A stretch of DNA of 64,000 nt, from the NCBI GenBank assembly GCA_002365175.1, contig DEZK01000027.1:62001-126000 (forward strand), written 5' to 3'. This DNA comes from Raskinella chloraquaticus (SeqCode) (GTDB lineage: Bacteria > Pseudomonadota > Alphaproteobacteria > Rhizobiales > UBA4765). Under the pieces are notes generated by a model. The model worked only from the letters and a program-made list of their open reading frames with translations. It had not been told where the DNA came from and ran no database searches. Within the stretch, counting starts at the first letter, position 1. Each line of letters opens with the position of its first letter. This document shows positions 16,627-26,027 of this stretch, piece by piece. The position numbers and the translations under genes were made by a program.

Positions 16627-17955
16627 CTAGCGGGGCGCCATGGCGTTACGCGTCAGAACTTTTCCGGCCAGATAGAGCGAGCCGCAGACGAGGATACGTG
16701 GTCCGTCTGCACTGCCGGCTGTGGCCTGAAGCGCCTGGTCGAGCGTGTCGCAGGGGCTGGCATCAAGGCCGGCCAAGCGGGCGGCGGCGGCGAGATCATG
16801 AGCGGACATCGCCAGCGCCTCATCAGGAATGGTCAGCGTCAGTACCTTGCGGGCAAGCCCCGAAAAGGGCACGAAAAATCCCGCCGCATCCTTCGTCGAC
16901 AGCATGCCGCAAATGAGCAGAAGCGGCTTTGGCACCCGCTCCTCAAGATCGGCAAGAGCGGTTGCCAGCGCCCGCCCGGCATGGGGATTGTGACCGCCAT
17001 CAAGCCACAGCTCCGCCCCCTCCGGCAGATGCGCCAGCAAGGGTCCGGCGCTCAGGCGTTGCAGGCGCGCCGGCCAGTCGACACCGGCCAATCCTTGTTC
17101 GAGCGCCGTGTGTGCGATAGTGGGCATGAATGCCCGCACCGCCATCAGGGCGGCGCCAGCGTTCTCGAACTGATGGCGACCGACAAGGCGCGGCGCCGGC
17201 AGGTCGAGAAGGCCATCTTCGTGATGGAGCACGAGGCGCCCGCTCTCCTCCGCCGAGGTCCACTGCTGGCCCGATATGCGCAAGGGGGCGGAAAGCCGCG
17301 CGGCTGCCCGTTCGATGACGGCAAGCGCCTCATCCTCCTGCTGGGCGATGATGGCAGGGCGGCCGCGTTTGAGGATGCCGGCCTTCTCAGCGGCAATCAG
17401 CGCCAGCGTGTCGCCAAGATAGGCTTGATGATCAAGGCCGATGGGGGTGATCACGCTCACGGCCGGCGAGGTGATGACGTTGGTGGTGTCAAGCCGGCCA
17501 CCAAGGCCGACCTCGAGGATCAGCGCATCGGCGGGCGTTTGCGAGAAGAGGAGAAAGGCCGCCGCCGTCGTAATCTCGAAGAAGGTGATGGGCGCCCCTG
17601 CATTCACCTCTTCGCAACGGGCAAGAGCGGCGATGAGAGCCTCATCGCTCACCAGTGCGCCGGCAAGGCGGATGCGCTCGTTGAAGCGGCAGAGATGGGG
17701 CGAGGTATAGACATGAACCGTCTGCCCTGCGGCTTCGAGAATGGCGCGGCAGAAGGCGCTGGTCGAGCCCTTGCCGTTGGTGCCGGCGATATGGATGGTG
17801 GGCGCCACGCGCTCATGGGGCGAGCCGAGCTTTACGAGCAGGCGATCAATGCGCTCCAGCGACAGGTCGATTGATTTCGGGTGAAGACCCAGCAGGCTTT
17901 GCAAGACGGCGTCCAGCGAGCCGCCGGAGCGTTCAGGCGCGGTGTGGTTGCTCAT
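16627..17955 (-). CDS. folC: Bifunctional dihydrofolate synthase/folylpolyglutamate synthase
   Basis: FolC adds glutamate to dihydropteroate and then to tetrahydrofolate. The 442-residue Mur-ligase-fold protein shows the ATP-binding loop HIAGTNGKGSTSAF (about residues 52-65), YTSPHLCRFNERIRL, LEVGLGGRLDTTNVI and LLICGMLSTKDAAG. The length is normal. ATG 17955 overlaps the fabI stop by 4 bases, so it follows fabI in one transcript. A gap of 222 bases separates it from the sugar-binding protein gene. Confidence 0.96.
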   Translation of the reverse strand: MSNHTAPERSGGSLDAVLQSLLGLHPKSIDLSLERIDRLLVKLGSPHERVAPTIHIAGTNGKGSTSAFCRAILEAAGQTVHVYTSPHLCRFNERIRLAGALVSDEALIAALARCEEVNAGAPITFFEITTAAAFLLFSQTPADALILEVGLGGRLDTTNVITSPAVSVITPIGLDHQAYLGDTLALIAAEKAGILKRGRPAIIAQQEDEALAVIERAAARLSAPLRISGQQWTSAEESGRLVLHHEDGLLDLPAPRLVGRHQFENAGAALMAVRAFMPTIAHTALEQGLAGVDWPARLQRLSAGPLLAHLPEGAELWLDGGHNPHAGRALATALADLEERVPKPLLLICGMLSTKDAAGFFVPFSGLARKVLTLTIPDEALAMSAHDLAAAARLAGLDASPCDTLDQALQATAGSADGPRILVCGSLYLAGKVLTRNAMAPR

Positions 17956-18770
17956 CCCGCATCTTCATCCATGCCGGCCTTCAATTCGTCGGGGCGGGGC
18001 ATGGAAACGATGTTGTAGCCTGAATCGACAAAGTGGATTTCGCCGGTGACGCCGCCGGCAAGCGGCGAGAGGAGATAAAGCCCGGCGCCGCCGACTTCGT
18101 CCAGCGTCACGGGGCGGCGCAGCGGGGCATGGCGGCCCTGGAAATTATACATGAAGCGGGCGTCAGCTATGCCGGCGCCGGCGAGCGTGCGCACGGGCCC
18201 TGCCGACAGCGCGTTGACGCGAATACCGCGTGGGCCGAAATCCGCTGCCAGATAGCGCACGGACGCCTCAAGGGCTGCCTTGGCCACGCCCATGACGTTA
18301 TAATTGGGCGATACCCGCGTGGCGCCGCCATAGGTAAGCGTCAGCATGGCGCCGCCCGGTGCCATCATCGCCTCGGCGCGCCGGGCGATCTCGGTGAATG
18401 AAAAGCAGGAGATGACGAGGGTGCGGATGAAATTATCGCGCGTGGTATCGGCGTAGCGGCCTTTAAGTTCGTTCTTGTCGGAAAAGGCGATGGCGTGAAC
18501 GAGAAAATCGATCTTGTCCCAGCGTTGGCGCAGCGTTGAAAACATGGAATCAACAGAGGCGATATTCTCGACATCGCAGGGCAAGACGAGATCGGAGCCG
18601 ACGCTTCCGGCGAGCGGTACAACGCGTTTTCCCAGCGCCTCGCCCTGATAGGTGAAGGCAAGCTCGGCACCCTGCGCCGCGCAGGCCTTTGCGATACCCC
18701 AGGCGATCGAATGGTTATTGGCAACGCCCATGATCAGGCCGCGCTTATTGTGCAGAAGAGGCGATGTCAT
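17952..18770 (-). CDS. fabI: Enoyl-[acyl-carrier-protein] reductase (NADH)
   Basis: FabI catalyses the last reduction of each fatty-acid elongation cycle. The 272-residue SDR-type protein begins LLHNKRGLIMGVANNHSIAW, the FabI cofactor motif. It has the Tyr-x6-Lys pair in YNVMGVAKAALEASVRYL and RVNALSAGPVRTLAGAGI. The target site of triclosan-like inhibitors is in this region. A longer reading to 18872 lacks conserved residues, so ATG 18770 is taken. It lies 151 bases after fabB and overlaps folC by 4 bases. Confidence 0.96.
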   Translation of the reverse strand: MTSPLLHNKRGLIMGVANNHSIAWGIAKACAAQGAELAFTYQGEALGKRVVPLAGSVGSDLVLPCDVENIASVDSMFSTLRQRWDKIDFLVHAIAFSDKNELKGRYADTTRDNFIRTLVISCFSFTEIARRAEAMMAPGGAMLTLTYGGATRVSPNYNVMGVAKAALEASVRYLAADFGPRGIRVNALSAGPVRTLAGAGIADARFMYNFQGRHAPLRRPVTLDEVGGAGLYLLSPLAGGVTGEIHFVDSGYNIVSMPRPDELKAGMDEDAG

Positions 18771-18921
18771 AGATAGCTGCCCTTCACTCAGCCGGCCCGC
18801 AGCCCGGGTGGTTTCGGCAGGTGCCGTCACCGGAACAATTTCGAAATCGACCGGATCGCTCCAGCCAAGCACCCATTCCTAAAGCATGCACATCATCGCA
18901 CCCCATCACCTGGAAGCGTTC

Positions 18922-20145
18922 TCACGCCTCCAACCGCTTCAACAGCAGCGTGGCATTGGTGCCGCCAAAGCCGAAGCTGTTCGACATGACGACACCAAGG
19001 CCGGCATTGTCGATCCGCTTTCTGACGATCGGCATGTCGGCCACCGCCGGATCAAGCTCGTCGATATGGGCGCTCTCGCAGATGAAATCATTGTTGAGCA
19101 TGAGGAGCGAATAGATCGCCTCCTGCACACCGGTCGCCCCCAGCGAATGGCCGGTCAGCGATTTGGTGGCCGAGATTGGTGGCGATTTGTCTCCAGAGCC
19201 AAACACTTCGCGGATGGCTTCGATTTCCTTCAGATCGCCCACCGGCGTCGAGGTGCCGTGCGGGTTGATATAGTCAACCCTGCCGCCAAAACCGGCAAGC
19301 GCCTGGCGCATGCAGCGCACCGCGCCCTCGCCTGAAGGTGCCACCATGTCATAGCCATCGGATGTCGTGCCATAGCCGGCGATCTCGCCATAGATGCGGG
19401 CGCCGCGCGCCCTGGCGTGTTCAAGCTCTTCCAGCACGACGACGCCGGCGCCGCCCGCGATCACAAAGCCGTCACGGTTGACGTCGTAGGCGCGGCTGGC
19501 GGTCGAGGCGCGATCATTATATTTCGACGACATGGCGCCCATGGCATCGAAAAGCGCGGAGAGCGACCAGTCAAGCTCCTCGCAGCCGCCGGCAAACATC
19601 ACGTCCTGCTTGCCGTACTGGATCATTTCGGCCGCGTTGCCGATGCAGTGATTGGAGGTCGCGCAGGCTGACGAGATGGAATAATTCACACCCTTGATCT
19701 TGAACCAGGTCGCCAGCGTCGCTGATGCGGTGGATGACATCGCCTTGGGCACGGCGAAGGGACCGATGCGCTTCACCCCCTTGGCACGCGCGGTGTCGAC
19801 AGCCTCAACAAGCGCATGGGTCGAGGGGCCGCCTGAGCCCATGATGATGCCGGTGCGCTCATGGCTGATATCGCTTGTCTCAAGCCCGGCATCACGGATG
19901 GCCTGATCCATGGCCACATGGTTCCACGCCGTGCCGCCGCCATGAAAGCGCATGGCGCGACGGTCCACCATTTCCTCGGCATTCAGTGTCGGGCGGCCGC
20001 TCACCTGGCTGCGAAATCCCATCTTCGCCTGCTCGGCATCGAATGCGATGCCCGATTTGGCCTCGCGCAGGCTTGCCAGCACTTCCTGGGTGGAATTGCC
20101 GATGGAAGAGACGATACCCATCCCGGTGACGACGACGCGCCGCAT
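18922..20145 (-). CDS. fabB: Beta-ketoacyl-ACP synthase I
   Basis: FabB elongates acyl-ACP, including the cis-3-decenoyl branch that leads to unsaturated fatty acids. The 407-residue protein has the Cys-His-His triad: Cys161 in [14 protein letters not shown], His296 in [11 protein letters not shown] and His333 in [12 protein letters not shown]. The C-terminal [13 protein letters not shown] is intact. It lies 46 bases after fabA on the same strand; the pair is the standard anaerobic unsaturated-fatty-acid module. Confidence 0.97.
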   Translation of the reverse strand: MRRVVVTGMGIVSSIGNSTQEVLASLREAKSGIAFDAEQAKMGFRSQVSGRPTLNAEEMVDRRAMRFHGGGTAWNHVAMDQAIRDAGLETSDISHERTGIIMGSGGPSTHALVEAVDTARAKGVKRIGPFAVPKAMSSTASATLATWFKIKGVNYSISSACATSNHCIGNAAEMIQYGKQDVMFAGGCEELDWSLSALFDAMGAMSSKYNDRASTASRAYDVNRDGFVIAGGAGVVVLEELEHARARGARIYGEIAGYGTTSDGYDMVAPSGEGAVRCMRQALAGFGGRVDYINPHGTSTPVGDLKEIEAIREVFGSGDKSPPISATKSLTGHSLGATGVQEAIYSLLMLNNDFICESAHIDELDPAVADMPIVRKRIDNAGLGVVMSNSFGFGGTNATLLLKRLEA

Positions 20146-20191
20146 GACTTCCCTCTCTCTACCGCAATAAATCCGAATGCGTGTCCGCCGC

Positions 20192-20716
20192 TCAGACCGG
20201 CTGGGCGGCTTCGTCGCGGAACAGGCCCACCTTCATGTCGCTTGCCCGATAAATGATCTGGCCATCGGCCTTGAGCCAGCCATCGGCTATACCGAGGACC
20301 AGCTTCGAGCGCATGACACGCTTGAACTCAACACCGTATTCCACAAGCGTCATGGTCGGAAGCACCTGGCCGGAAAATTTGAGTTCTCCCAGCCCCAGCG
20401 CGCGACCGCGTCCGGCAGCCCCGAGCCAGCCGAGAAAGAAGCCTGTCAGCTGCCACAGGGCATCCAGTCCAAGGCAGCCTGGCATCACCGGATCGCCCTT
20501 GAAATGACAGGGAAAAAACCACAAATCGGGATGGATATCGAGCTCGGCGCGGATCATGCCCTTGGCATTGGCGCCACCGGTTTCGGAGACGTCGGTTATA
20601 CGGTCAAACATCAACATCGGCGGCAAGGGCAGCTGGGCATTGCCTTCGCCGAACAATTCCCCGCGCCCGCAGGCGATGAGGTCGTCATAGGCAAAACTCG
20701 TCTTACGTTCGCTCAT
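20192..20716 (-). CDS. fabA: 3-hydroxydecanoyl-ACP dehydratase/isomerase
   Basis: FabA dehydrates 3-hydroxydecanoyl-ACP and isomerises the product to cis-3, introducing the double bond of unsaturated fatty acids. The 174-residue hot-dog protein carries His71 ([14 protein letters not shown]) and Asp85 ([10 protein letters not shown]), equivalent to the catalytic pair of the E. coli enzyme. ATG 20716 is chosen because the upstream extension has no homology. It is divergent from irr, with about 190 bases between them for both promoters. Confidence 0.97.
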   Translation of the reverse strand: MSERKTSFAYDDLIACGRGELFGEGNAQLPLPPMLMFDRITDVSETGGANAKGMIRAELDIHPDLWFFPCHFKGDPVMPGCLGLDALWQLTGFFLGWLGAAGRGRALGLGELKFSGQVLPTMTLVEYGVEFKRVMRSKLVLGIADGWLKADGQIIYRASDMKVGLFRDEAAQPV

Positions 20717-20910
20717 CGAGCGGCCTTTCCAGCGGTGCTTGTTGCTGCGTGTGTTAACATAAGGGGTTGGCTGCTGAAAGCGGATTGACGACGTGGTATT
20801 TCCTGGCGGCCAGCCGCCGCTTTCATCGCGCGCGTGCTGACACCGTCGCAGGCGGTTGCTATCGCGGCCCATCACCACTAAATTAAGATTCCAGCCTTAT
20901 GAGGACGGAA

Positions 20911-21417
20911 ATGACGGCAGACGGCTCCAATGACGGTATGGCTCACGCGGGTTGCGAGACATCGCGCAACGTCCGTTCATGGCGCCCCGACCCCAGCGTC
21001 CAGGATATTTCGGGCCGCCTGCGCAGCGCCGGATTGCGTCCAACCCAGCAACGTCTGTCGCTTGCCAGATTGCTGTTTGCGCAAGGAGACCGCCATGTAT
21101 CGGCTGAAATTCTTCATGCGCAGGCTCGCAATGCGCATATCCCTGTATCGCTGGCAACGGTTTACAATACGCTGAACCAGTTTACCGAAGCGGGATTGCT
21201 CCGCGAATTGTCGGTTGATGGCGCGCGGGCCTATTTTGATACCAATACGGCTGATCACCATCATTTCATCATCGAAGGTGGCGGCGTACTCGATGTCCCC
21301 CAGGACAGCATTGCCATCACGGCATTGCCGGAGCCGCCGGAGGGGATGGAGATCGTCCGGGTCGATGTGGTGGTGCGCTTGCGCAAAATCCGGCGGCGCA
21401 CCGGTGCGCGTAGCTGA
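20911..21417 (+). CDS. irr: Iron response regulator Irr (Fur family)
   Basis: Irr senses iron through the state of haem synthesis and controls haem and iron genes in Hyphomicrobiales. The product of about 168 residues has a winged-helix region (LRSAGLRPTQQRLSLARLL, LATVYNTLNQFTEAGLL) and the DHHHFI histidine cluster of Irr rather than the full Fur metal sites. The N-terminus has a Cys but no Cys-Pro haem regulatory motif. GAGGA precedes ATG 20911; ATG 20899 overlaps that site. The divergent position next to fabA is typical. Confidence 0.93.
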   Translation: MTADGSNDGMAHAGCETSRNVRSWRPDPSVQDISGRLRSAGLRPTQQRLSLARLLFAQGDRHVSAEILHAQARNAHIPVSLATVYNTLNQFTEAGLLRELSVDGARAYFDTNTADHHHFIIEGGGVLDVPQDSIAITALPEPPEGMEIVRVDVVVRLRKIRRRTGARS

Positions 21418-21426
21418 CGTTTGACG

Positions 21427-21972
21427 TCATTCCGGAAGTTTTTCGCCAGGATAAACTCCCCACAGCGTCTCCTGTTTCATGTATCCGTCGACGTCATTGA
21501 CCGTGATGCGGCACCAGACGCCATCACAAGTCTTGAGGGATACGAGGACGCCTGATTCGACGCGCGCCTTGACCTCGCCTGCGCCCGGGCGCGTCATCAG
21601 ATCGATGGTCTTCGCCTTTTCCCACGGCGCCACCAGCCCCGTGCGCCGTTTCGACAGCCGCCCTTGCGAAACCCAGCCTTCCGATCCATCAGCATCACGG
21701 ATACGTCGCCAATTGTCGAATTCCGCAGTGATTTCAACCGGCAGGCCGGCGCGCGTGAATGTCCAGACCAAGGGATGTTCCTTGCTCGGTCCGCGCTGGA
21801 CTTCGACCTTGTCGGTGCGCAACGACACAAATCGTGGCACCGGCAATTTCGATGACGCGCCAACCGATTGCTGGGCAAGAGCCGGCACGGTCACGACCCC
21901 CGCGATCACCACCAGGATCGCGAGCAGGATCGAGCGCAAACGAGGGATGAAAATCGATGTTTTAAACGGCAT
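21427..21972 (-). CDS. Secreted SH3-domain protein (DUF1058 type)
   Basis: A 181-residue exported protein. A membrane-spanning signal (SILLAILVVIAGVVTVPALAQ, about residues 14-34) is followed by two bacterial SH3-like repeats: one around VEVQRGPSKEHPLVWTFTRAG with EITAEFDNWRRIRDADGSEG, and one around IDLMTRPGAGEVKARVESG with CDGVWCRITVNDVDGYM. Such proteins probably bind cell-wall peptides in the periplasm. It is convergent with irr with only 9 bases between, so each gene's 3' end lies close to the other's coding sequence. Confidence 0.88.
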   Translation of the reverse strand: MPFKTSIFIPRLRSILLAILVVIAGVVTVPALAQQSVGASSKLPVPRFVSLRTDKVEVQRGPSKEHPLVWTFTRAGLPVEITAEFDNWRRIRDADGSEGWVSQGRLSKRRTGLVAPWEKAKTIDLMTRPGAGEVKARVESGVLVSLKTCDGVWCRITVNDVDGYMKQETLWGVYPGEKLPE

Positions 21973-22146
21973 TGCTTTCCGCTGATCCGGGTCTATTCAA
22001 AGGCGGTGCCACCAAGCTTTGCCACCAAGCGACCTTCTGATAGGAACAAGCGCCATTCGCAAGGGTGGTGGAATGCGGCACAATGCGGCAAGCTCGGTTA
22101 ATAGGCTATAAATCCGCTGACGATGAGCGGAACAGAAGAGGGAACG

Positions 22147-23145
22147 ATGCCAAACAGAAAAAAGCCTCTGGTGGTGGTGACCCGCAGGCTGCCTGACGTG
22201 GTCGAGACGCGCATGCGCGAATTGTTCGACACGCGCCTTGCCGACAGCGAAACGGCGATGACGCCGGGAAAACTGCTGGAAGCTGCGCGCACGGCCGAAG
22301 TGCTGGTGCCGACCGTCACCGATCGCATCGATGCGAGTTTCCTGGCTCAGGCAGGCGATTCGCTGAAGCTCATCGCGAATTTCGGCAATGGTGTCGACAA
22401 TATTGACGTCGACACGGCCATGAAGCGCGGTATCACTGTCACCAACACGCCTGGCGTGCTGACGGAGGACACCGCCGATATGACGATGGCGCTCGTTCTT
22501 GCCGTGCCGCGCCGCGTGGCCGAGGGTCTTGGCGTGCTCGACCAGGGGGAGTGGACCGGCTGGTCGCCAACCTGGATGCTGGGTCACCGCATCTGGGGCA
22601 AGCGGCTCGGCATTCTGGGCATGGGTCGCATCGGCCAGGCCGTCGCCCGCCGGGCCAAGGCGTTCGGCATGTCGATCCACTACCATAACCGCCGGCGTGT
22701 GGCAGCGGCGCTTGAGGAAGAGCTGGAGGCGACCTATTGGGATAGCCTCGATCAGATGCTGGCGCGCATGGATATCATATCCGTCAACTGTCCGCACACG
22801 CCCGGAACGTTCCATCTTCTGTCGGCGCGCCGCCTCAAATTGCTGCGCAAGGACGCCTACATCGTCAATACGGCGCGCGGCGAGATCATCGACGAGAATG
22901 CGCTGGTGCGGATGCTTGAAGCAGGCGAGATCGCTGGCGCCGGCCTCGACGTTTTCGAACACGAGCCTGCGGTCAATCCCAAACTGTTGCGGCTGGCGCG
23001 CACCGGCAAAGTGGCGCTGTTGCCGCATATGGGATCAGCGACGCTTGAGGGGCGCATCGAAATGGGGGAGAAGGTCATCGTCAACATCAAAACGTGGATG
23101 GATGGCCACCGCCCCCCTGACCGCGTTCTGCCCAGCATGTTGTGA
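22147..23145 (+). CDS. D-2-hydroxyacid dehydrogenase (glyoxylate/hydroxypyruvate reductase-like)
   Basis: A 332-residue NAD(P)-dependent D-isomer 2-hydroxyacid dehydrogenase. The dinucleotide motif is LGILGMGRIGQAVARRAKAF. Catalytic residues are the Arg in NTARGEIIDE, the Glu in AGLDVFEHEP and the His in LLPHMGSATLEGR. FGNGVDNIDVDTAMKRGI is the usual substrate-domain loop. Sequence is closest in feel to GyaR-type glyoxylate reductases, but the substrate is not certain. ATG 22147 has GAGG about 6 bases before; an in-frame ATG at 22123 is an alternative. Confidence 0.92.
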   Translation: MPNRKKPLVVVTRRLPDVVETRMRELFDTRLADSETAMTPGKLLEAARTAEVLVPTVTDRIDASFLAQAGDSLKLIANFGNGVDNIDVDTAMKRGITVTNTPGVLTEDTADMTMALVLAVPRRVAEGLGVLDQGEWTGWSPTWMLGHRIWGKRLGILGMGRIGQAVARRAKAFGMSIHYHNRRRVAAALEEELEATYWDSLDQMLARMDIISVNCPHTPGTFHLLSARRLKLLRKDAYIVNTARGEIIDENALVRMLEAGEIAGAGLDVFEHEPAVNPKLLRLARTGKVALLPHMGSATLEGRIEMGEKVIVNIKTWMDGHRPPDRVLPSML

Positions 23146-23306
23146 GGCCGAAAAAGCACGCCCGTTAAGGAAAATCTCAAGGCTGTGTGCGAGAGATTGC
23201 GGTGCGCGCCGCCTGCTGGCAGTACCAGCTGCAGGCGGAAATATGGGCCGTGCGGCTTATTGACAGGCATGTGCGTGCGCCATCAGCCCAGGCGGGATCA
23301 GGCAGA

Positions 23307-23894
23307 ATGCGGTCGGGAATAGCGGGTCATCGTTTGGCGGCGGGTGCGGTTATCGTGCTGCTGGCAGGGCTTTGGCTGTCACCTGCTGGAGCACAGCTGC
23401 GTCTGACGCCCGGCGACGTGCCGCAATCCGCCCTTGAGACACCATCAGCCCGGGCAGCACCGAAACGCTCCGATGGCGCCAACAGGAAAGCGAAGGCCAC
23501 CCGGGACCAGACACAGGCCTCGTTGAATGGCGAGGTGCCGACGGCGGGCGAACAGGTGCCGCCGGCAGCGGGTAATTTCCCCCGCCGTTTGCCGCAAGCC
23601 GAGCTGAAAACGCGGTTTTTCAACGGCGTGCCGATTATATCGCGCGGGCGTGGCTCAACAGCCTTGTTCACCCTGGTCTTCAACAAGGACGGTGTGATCG
23701 AGCGGACGGACGCCAAGGGCGACAAGGTGACCGGCAAATGGAAATTTGCCGGGGACGCCTATTGCTCGCGCTGGACGGGTGAGAAAAAAGACACGTGCTA
23801 CACCGTCGTCGAGGACGGCGAGATCATCAAAATCGTGTTCTTCACCCGCGCCGTGGCGACATGGGCGCTCAGCGGTACCCCTCCCTCACCGTAG
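23307..23894 (+). CDS. Hypothetical secreted protein
   Basis: A protein of about 195 residues that I do not recognise with certainty. From ATG 23307 it has a signal peptide (HRLAAGAVIVLLAGLWLSPAGAQ) and a proline/alanine-rich low-complexity linker. A compact C-terminal domain from about residue 105 (NGVPIISRGRGSTALFTLVF) contains GKWKFAGDAYCSRW and KDTCYTVVEDG. Two cysteines there could form a disulphide. The pattern of G-x-W and paired Cys resembles small periplasmic domains such as DUF995, but I cannot confirm this. The frame is open upstream to 23187. It is convergent with the moeB-like gene. Confidence 0.7.
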   Translation: MRSGIAGHRLAAGAVIVLLAGLWLSPAGAQLRLTPGDVPQSALETPSARAAPKRSDGANRKAKATRDQTQASLNGEVPTAGEQVPPAAGNFPRRLPQAELKTRFFNGVPIISRGRGSTALFTLVFNKDGVIERTDAKGDKVTGKWKFAGDAYCSRWTGEKKDTCYTVVEDGEIIKIVFFTRAVATWALSGTPPSP

Positions 23895-23911
23895 CAGGTG
23901 TCAGGGGAGGT

Positions 23912-24667
23912 TTAGCCGTAAGCGATTTCCTCGATCCGCATTCCCATCAGGTCGATCAGAAGCAGGCGCCCGGCCAACCCCTCGCCGATCAGCAGGATTT
24001 CCTTCAGCACTTCCATCGCGGCCATGGTGCCGACAACGCCTGTCAGCGTGCCCAGTAGACCCGCCTCGGCGCAGCTCGGCACGGTGCCGTCGGGGGGCGG
24101 CAGAGGAAAAATATCGCGATAGCCGGGAAAGAAGCGACCGTCATCACGTCGGGCGAAGGGTTTCAGCGTCGTCAGCGATCCCTCGAACCGGCCGACGGCG
24201 GCACTGACGAGGATCGCGTGGTTCCTGGCACAGGCGTCAGCCAGGGCATAGCGCGTGGCAAAATTATCCGAGCCATCGACAATGATATCATGGCCGGCGA
24301 CCAGCGCGGGGGCGTTTGCCGCGTCCAGCCGCACGGGTTTCGTCTCGACGTCCACATACGGATTGATGCGGGCCAAAGCGGCACGGGCGCTGTCGGTTTT
24401 ACGGCGGCCGACATCTTCGGTCGCATGGATGATCTGGCGCTGCAGATTGGACAACGACACGCTATCATCATCAATAATGGTGAGATGGCCGATTCCGGCA
24501 GCTGCCAGATAAAGGAGCACGGGCGCGCCGATGCCGCCGGCGCCAACGACCAGGACGCGGGCTTTTTTCAAGCGCTGCTGGCCAGGCCCACCCACTTCAC
24601 GCAAGACGATATGGCGGGCGTAACGCTCGATTTCCGCCGGGCTGAGGAGGTTTGGCACCTCATTCAT
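23912..24667 (-). CDS. moeB: MoeB/ThiF-type sulfur-carrier adenylyltransferase
   Basis: An E1-like enzyme that adenylates the C-terminal glycine of a small sulfur carrier such as MoaD or ThiS. The 251-residue protein has ATP-binding VGAGGIGAPVLLYLAAAG (about residues 41-58), LQRQIIHATEDVGRRK, and Cys199 in TVPSCAEAGLLGTL, the possible acyl-enzyme residue. The first CxxC zinc pair of E. coli MoeB is absent (GYRDIF at that point), as in many alphaproteobacterial members, and there is no rhodanese domain. No molybdopterin or thiamine genes adjoin, so MoeB versus ThiF is undecided. Start ATG 24667; ATGs at 24679 and upstream are alternatives. Confidence 0.85.
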   Translation of the reverse strand: MNEVPNLLSPAEIERYARHIVLREVGGPGQQRLKKARVLVVGAGGIGAPVLLYLAAAGIGHLTIIDDDSVSLSNLQRQIIHATEDVGRRKTDSARAALARINPYVDVETKPVRLDAANAPALVAGHDIIVDGSDNFATRYALADACARNHAILVSAAVGRFEGSLTTLKPFARRDDGRFFPGYRDIFPLPPPDGTVPSCAEAGLLGTLTGVVGTMAAMEVLKEILLIGEGLAGRLLLIDLMGMRIEEIAYG

Positions 24668-24813
24668 GAGACAATCCATTCGCTGTGGCGCCATAGCCAT
24701 GGCAGTTTAGGCGACAATGAGAGGTGCGAGCAATCGAGAGATCGTGATTGTTTTCTTCTTCTCCCTGGCGCCGTCAGCGGCTAGCACCAGTCCAAACAGC
24801 CAAGGACAGTTCC

Positions 24814-25692
24814 ATGCTTCGCCTTGCTCTGCTGATCTTTGCCCTGGTTGCCGGCTTGTCCACGGCAGGCCTTGCCTGTGGCTCGTCTTCGCCCTGCCGC
24901 GTCAAGGACGGGCGCTATCTGGTGCGCCCGCCGGCTGGCTGGGACGGGACATCGCGCCTGCCGATGATCGTCCACTTCCCCGGCTACCAGATGACGGCGG
25001 ATGACATGATGCACGACAAGGACGCACTCGCGGTCTTCGACCGGCTGGGCATTCTGGTGGTCGCGGCCGAGGCGCGCGGCCTGGTGTGGAACCTGCCGGC
25101 CTTCGGTGAGCCGCGCCAACGCAATGAATTTGCCTATATCAGCGCAGTACTTGACGATGTCGAAAAGCGCTTTCCCATTGATACGATGCGGGTTCTGGCC
25201 TCCGGCTTTTCGCTGGGGGGATCGATGGTATGGTACATGGCCTGCGAGGGACCAAGTCGGTTTACCGCTTTTGCAGCCGTCTCCGGCGCCTTCTGGGTGC
25301 CGGAACCGAAAGCCTGCCGGAACGGACCGGTTCATCTCATGCATATTCACGGCCTTGCCGATGATACGGTGCCGGTGAAGGGGCGCTTTATCCGCCCGGG
25401 GCTTCATCAGGGAAATGCCTATTCCAGCCTCGATACGCTGCGGCGCATCAATGGCTGCACGATTGCGGCGGGGAGAGACGAGCGCGTGCGGCTGTCAGGC
25501 GGGCCAGAGGGTGTCAATTGCCGCACAGATACGGCCTGTGGCAGCGGTCATCGCCTCAAGGCCTGTTTTCATGACGGCGGACATTACATCAGTGGCAGCT
25601 GGTATCAGGACGCATGGGATTTTCTTGAAAATGCGCTAAGGTCGCGATCAGGTGGAAGGCCACCGGATGCTTCCGGTGCCGCACCAGGATAG
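24814..25692 (+). CDS. Secreted alpha/beta hydrolase, PHB depolymerase (LpqC)-like
   Basis: A 292-residue exported serine esterase. A signal peptide (LRLALLIFALVAGLSTAGLA) is followed by GWDGTSRLPMIVHFPGYQ (oxyanion region), nucleophile Ser133 in GFSLGGS, the probable acid in HGLADDTVPV, and the His in CFHDGGHYI. Several cysteines in the mature region could pair in the periplasm. The family includes extracellular polyhydroxybutyrate depolymerases and feruloyl esterases, so the substrate is open. Eight bases separate it from a small phasin-like gene. It is divergent from moeB. Confidence 0.85.
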   Translation: MLRLALLIFALVAGLSTAGLACGSSSPCRVKDGRYLVRPPAGWDGTSRLPMIVHFPGYQMTADDMMHDKDALAVFDRLGILVVAAEARGLVWNLPAFGEPRQRNEFAYISAVLDDVEKRFPIDTMRVLASGFSLGGSMVWYMACEGPSRFTAFAAVSGAFWVPEPKACRNGPVHLMHIHGLADDTVPVKGRFIRPGLHQGNAYSSLDTLRRINGCTIAAGRDERVRLSGGPEGVNCRTDTACGSGHRLKACFHDGGHYISGSWYQDAWDFLENALRSRSGGRPPDASGAAPG

Positions 25693-25700
25693 AGGCTTCA

Positions 25701-26027
25701 ATGACATTGTCCGATTATTTCCTGGTTCCCTATGTCGTGGCACAACGTTTGCCGTTGCTGTGGTGGGAGGCGCTTGGCTTCGTGCCCAAGGGCCGCTCGG
25801 AAAGCGAGCGTATGGTGAGCGAGAAAGTGGACGCCTTCGCCGAGGGCGTGGCAGCAATCCAGAAGGAAATGGTGCAAACGTCGATGGATATGGGCGCGGC
25901 GATGATGAGCGGGCGCTCCTCGCTCCAGCCTGCCCTGCGGGGGGCCGAGCGCGCGGCGCGCGCCGCCATGGAGCCCAGCGGGCGGACGCTGCGTGGCAAT
26001 GCACGCCGGCTTGGCAAGAAGCGCTAG
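25701..26027 (+). CDS. Small phasin-like protein
   Basis: A 108-residue protein, possibly all alpha-helical. The N-terminal motif SDYFLVPYVVAQRLPLLWWE is hydrophobic and is followed by an amphipathic region rich in Met, Ala and Glu (about residues 35-75) and a basic tail ending NARRLGKKR. This layout resembles granule-associated phasins and related small proteins near polyester genes. The adjacent PHB-depolymerase-like gene supports the idea but does not prove it. ATG 25701 lies 8 bases after that gene. Confidence 0.6.
   Translation: MTLSDYFLVPYVVAQRLPLLWWEALGFVPKGRSESERMVSEKVDAFAEGVAAIQKEMVQTSMDMGAAMMSGRSSLQPALRGAERAARAAMEPSGRTLRGNARRLGKKR

Noticed and set aside
20717..20898. Possible ICE-type Irr box in the fabA-irr gap (sequence CTAAATTAAGATTCC)
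   Set aside because: The symmetry expected of the ICE motif is missing, so I do not call it.
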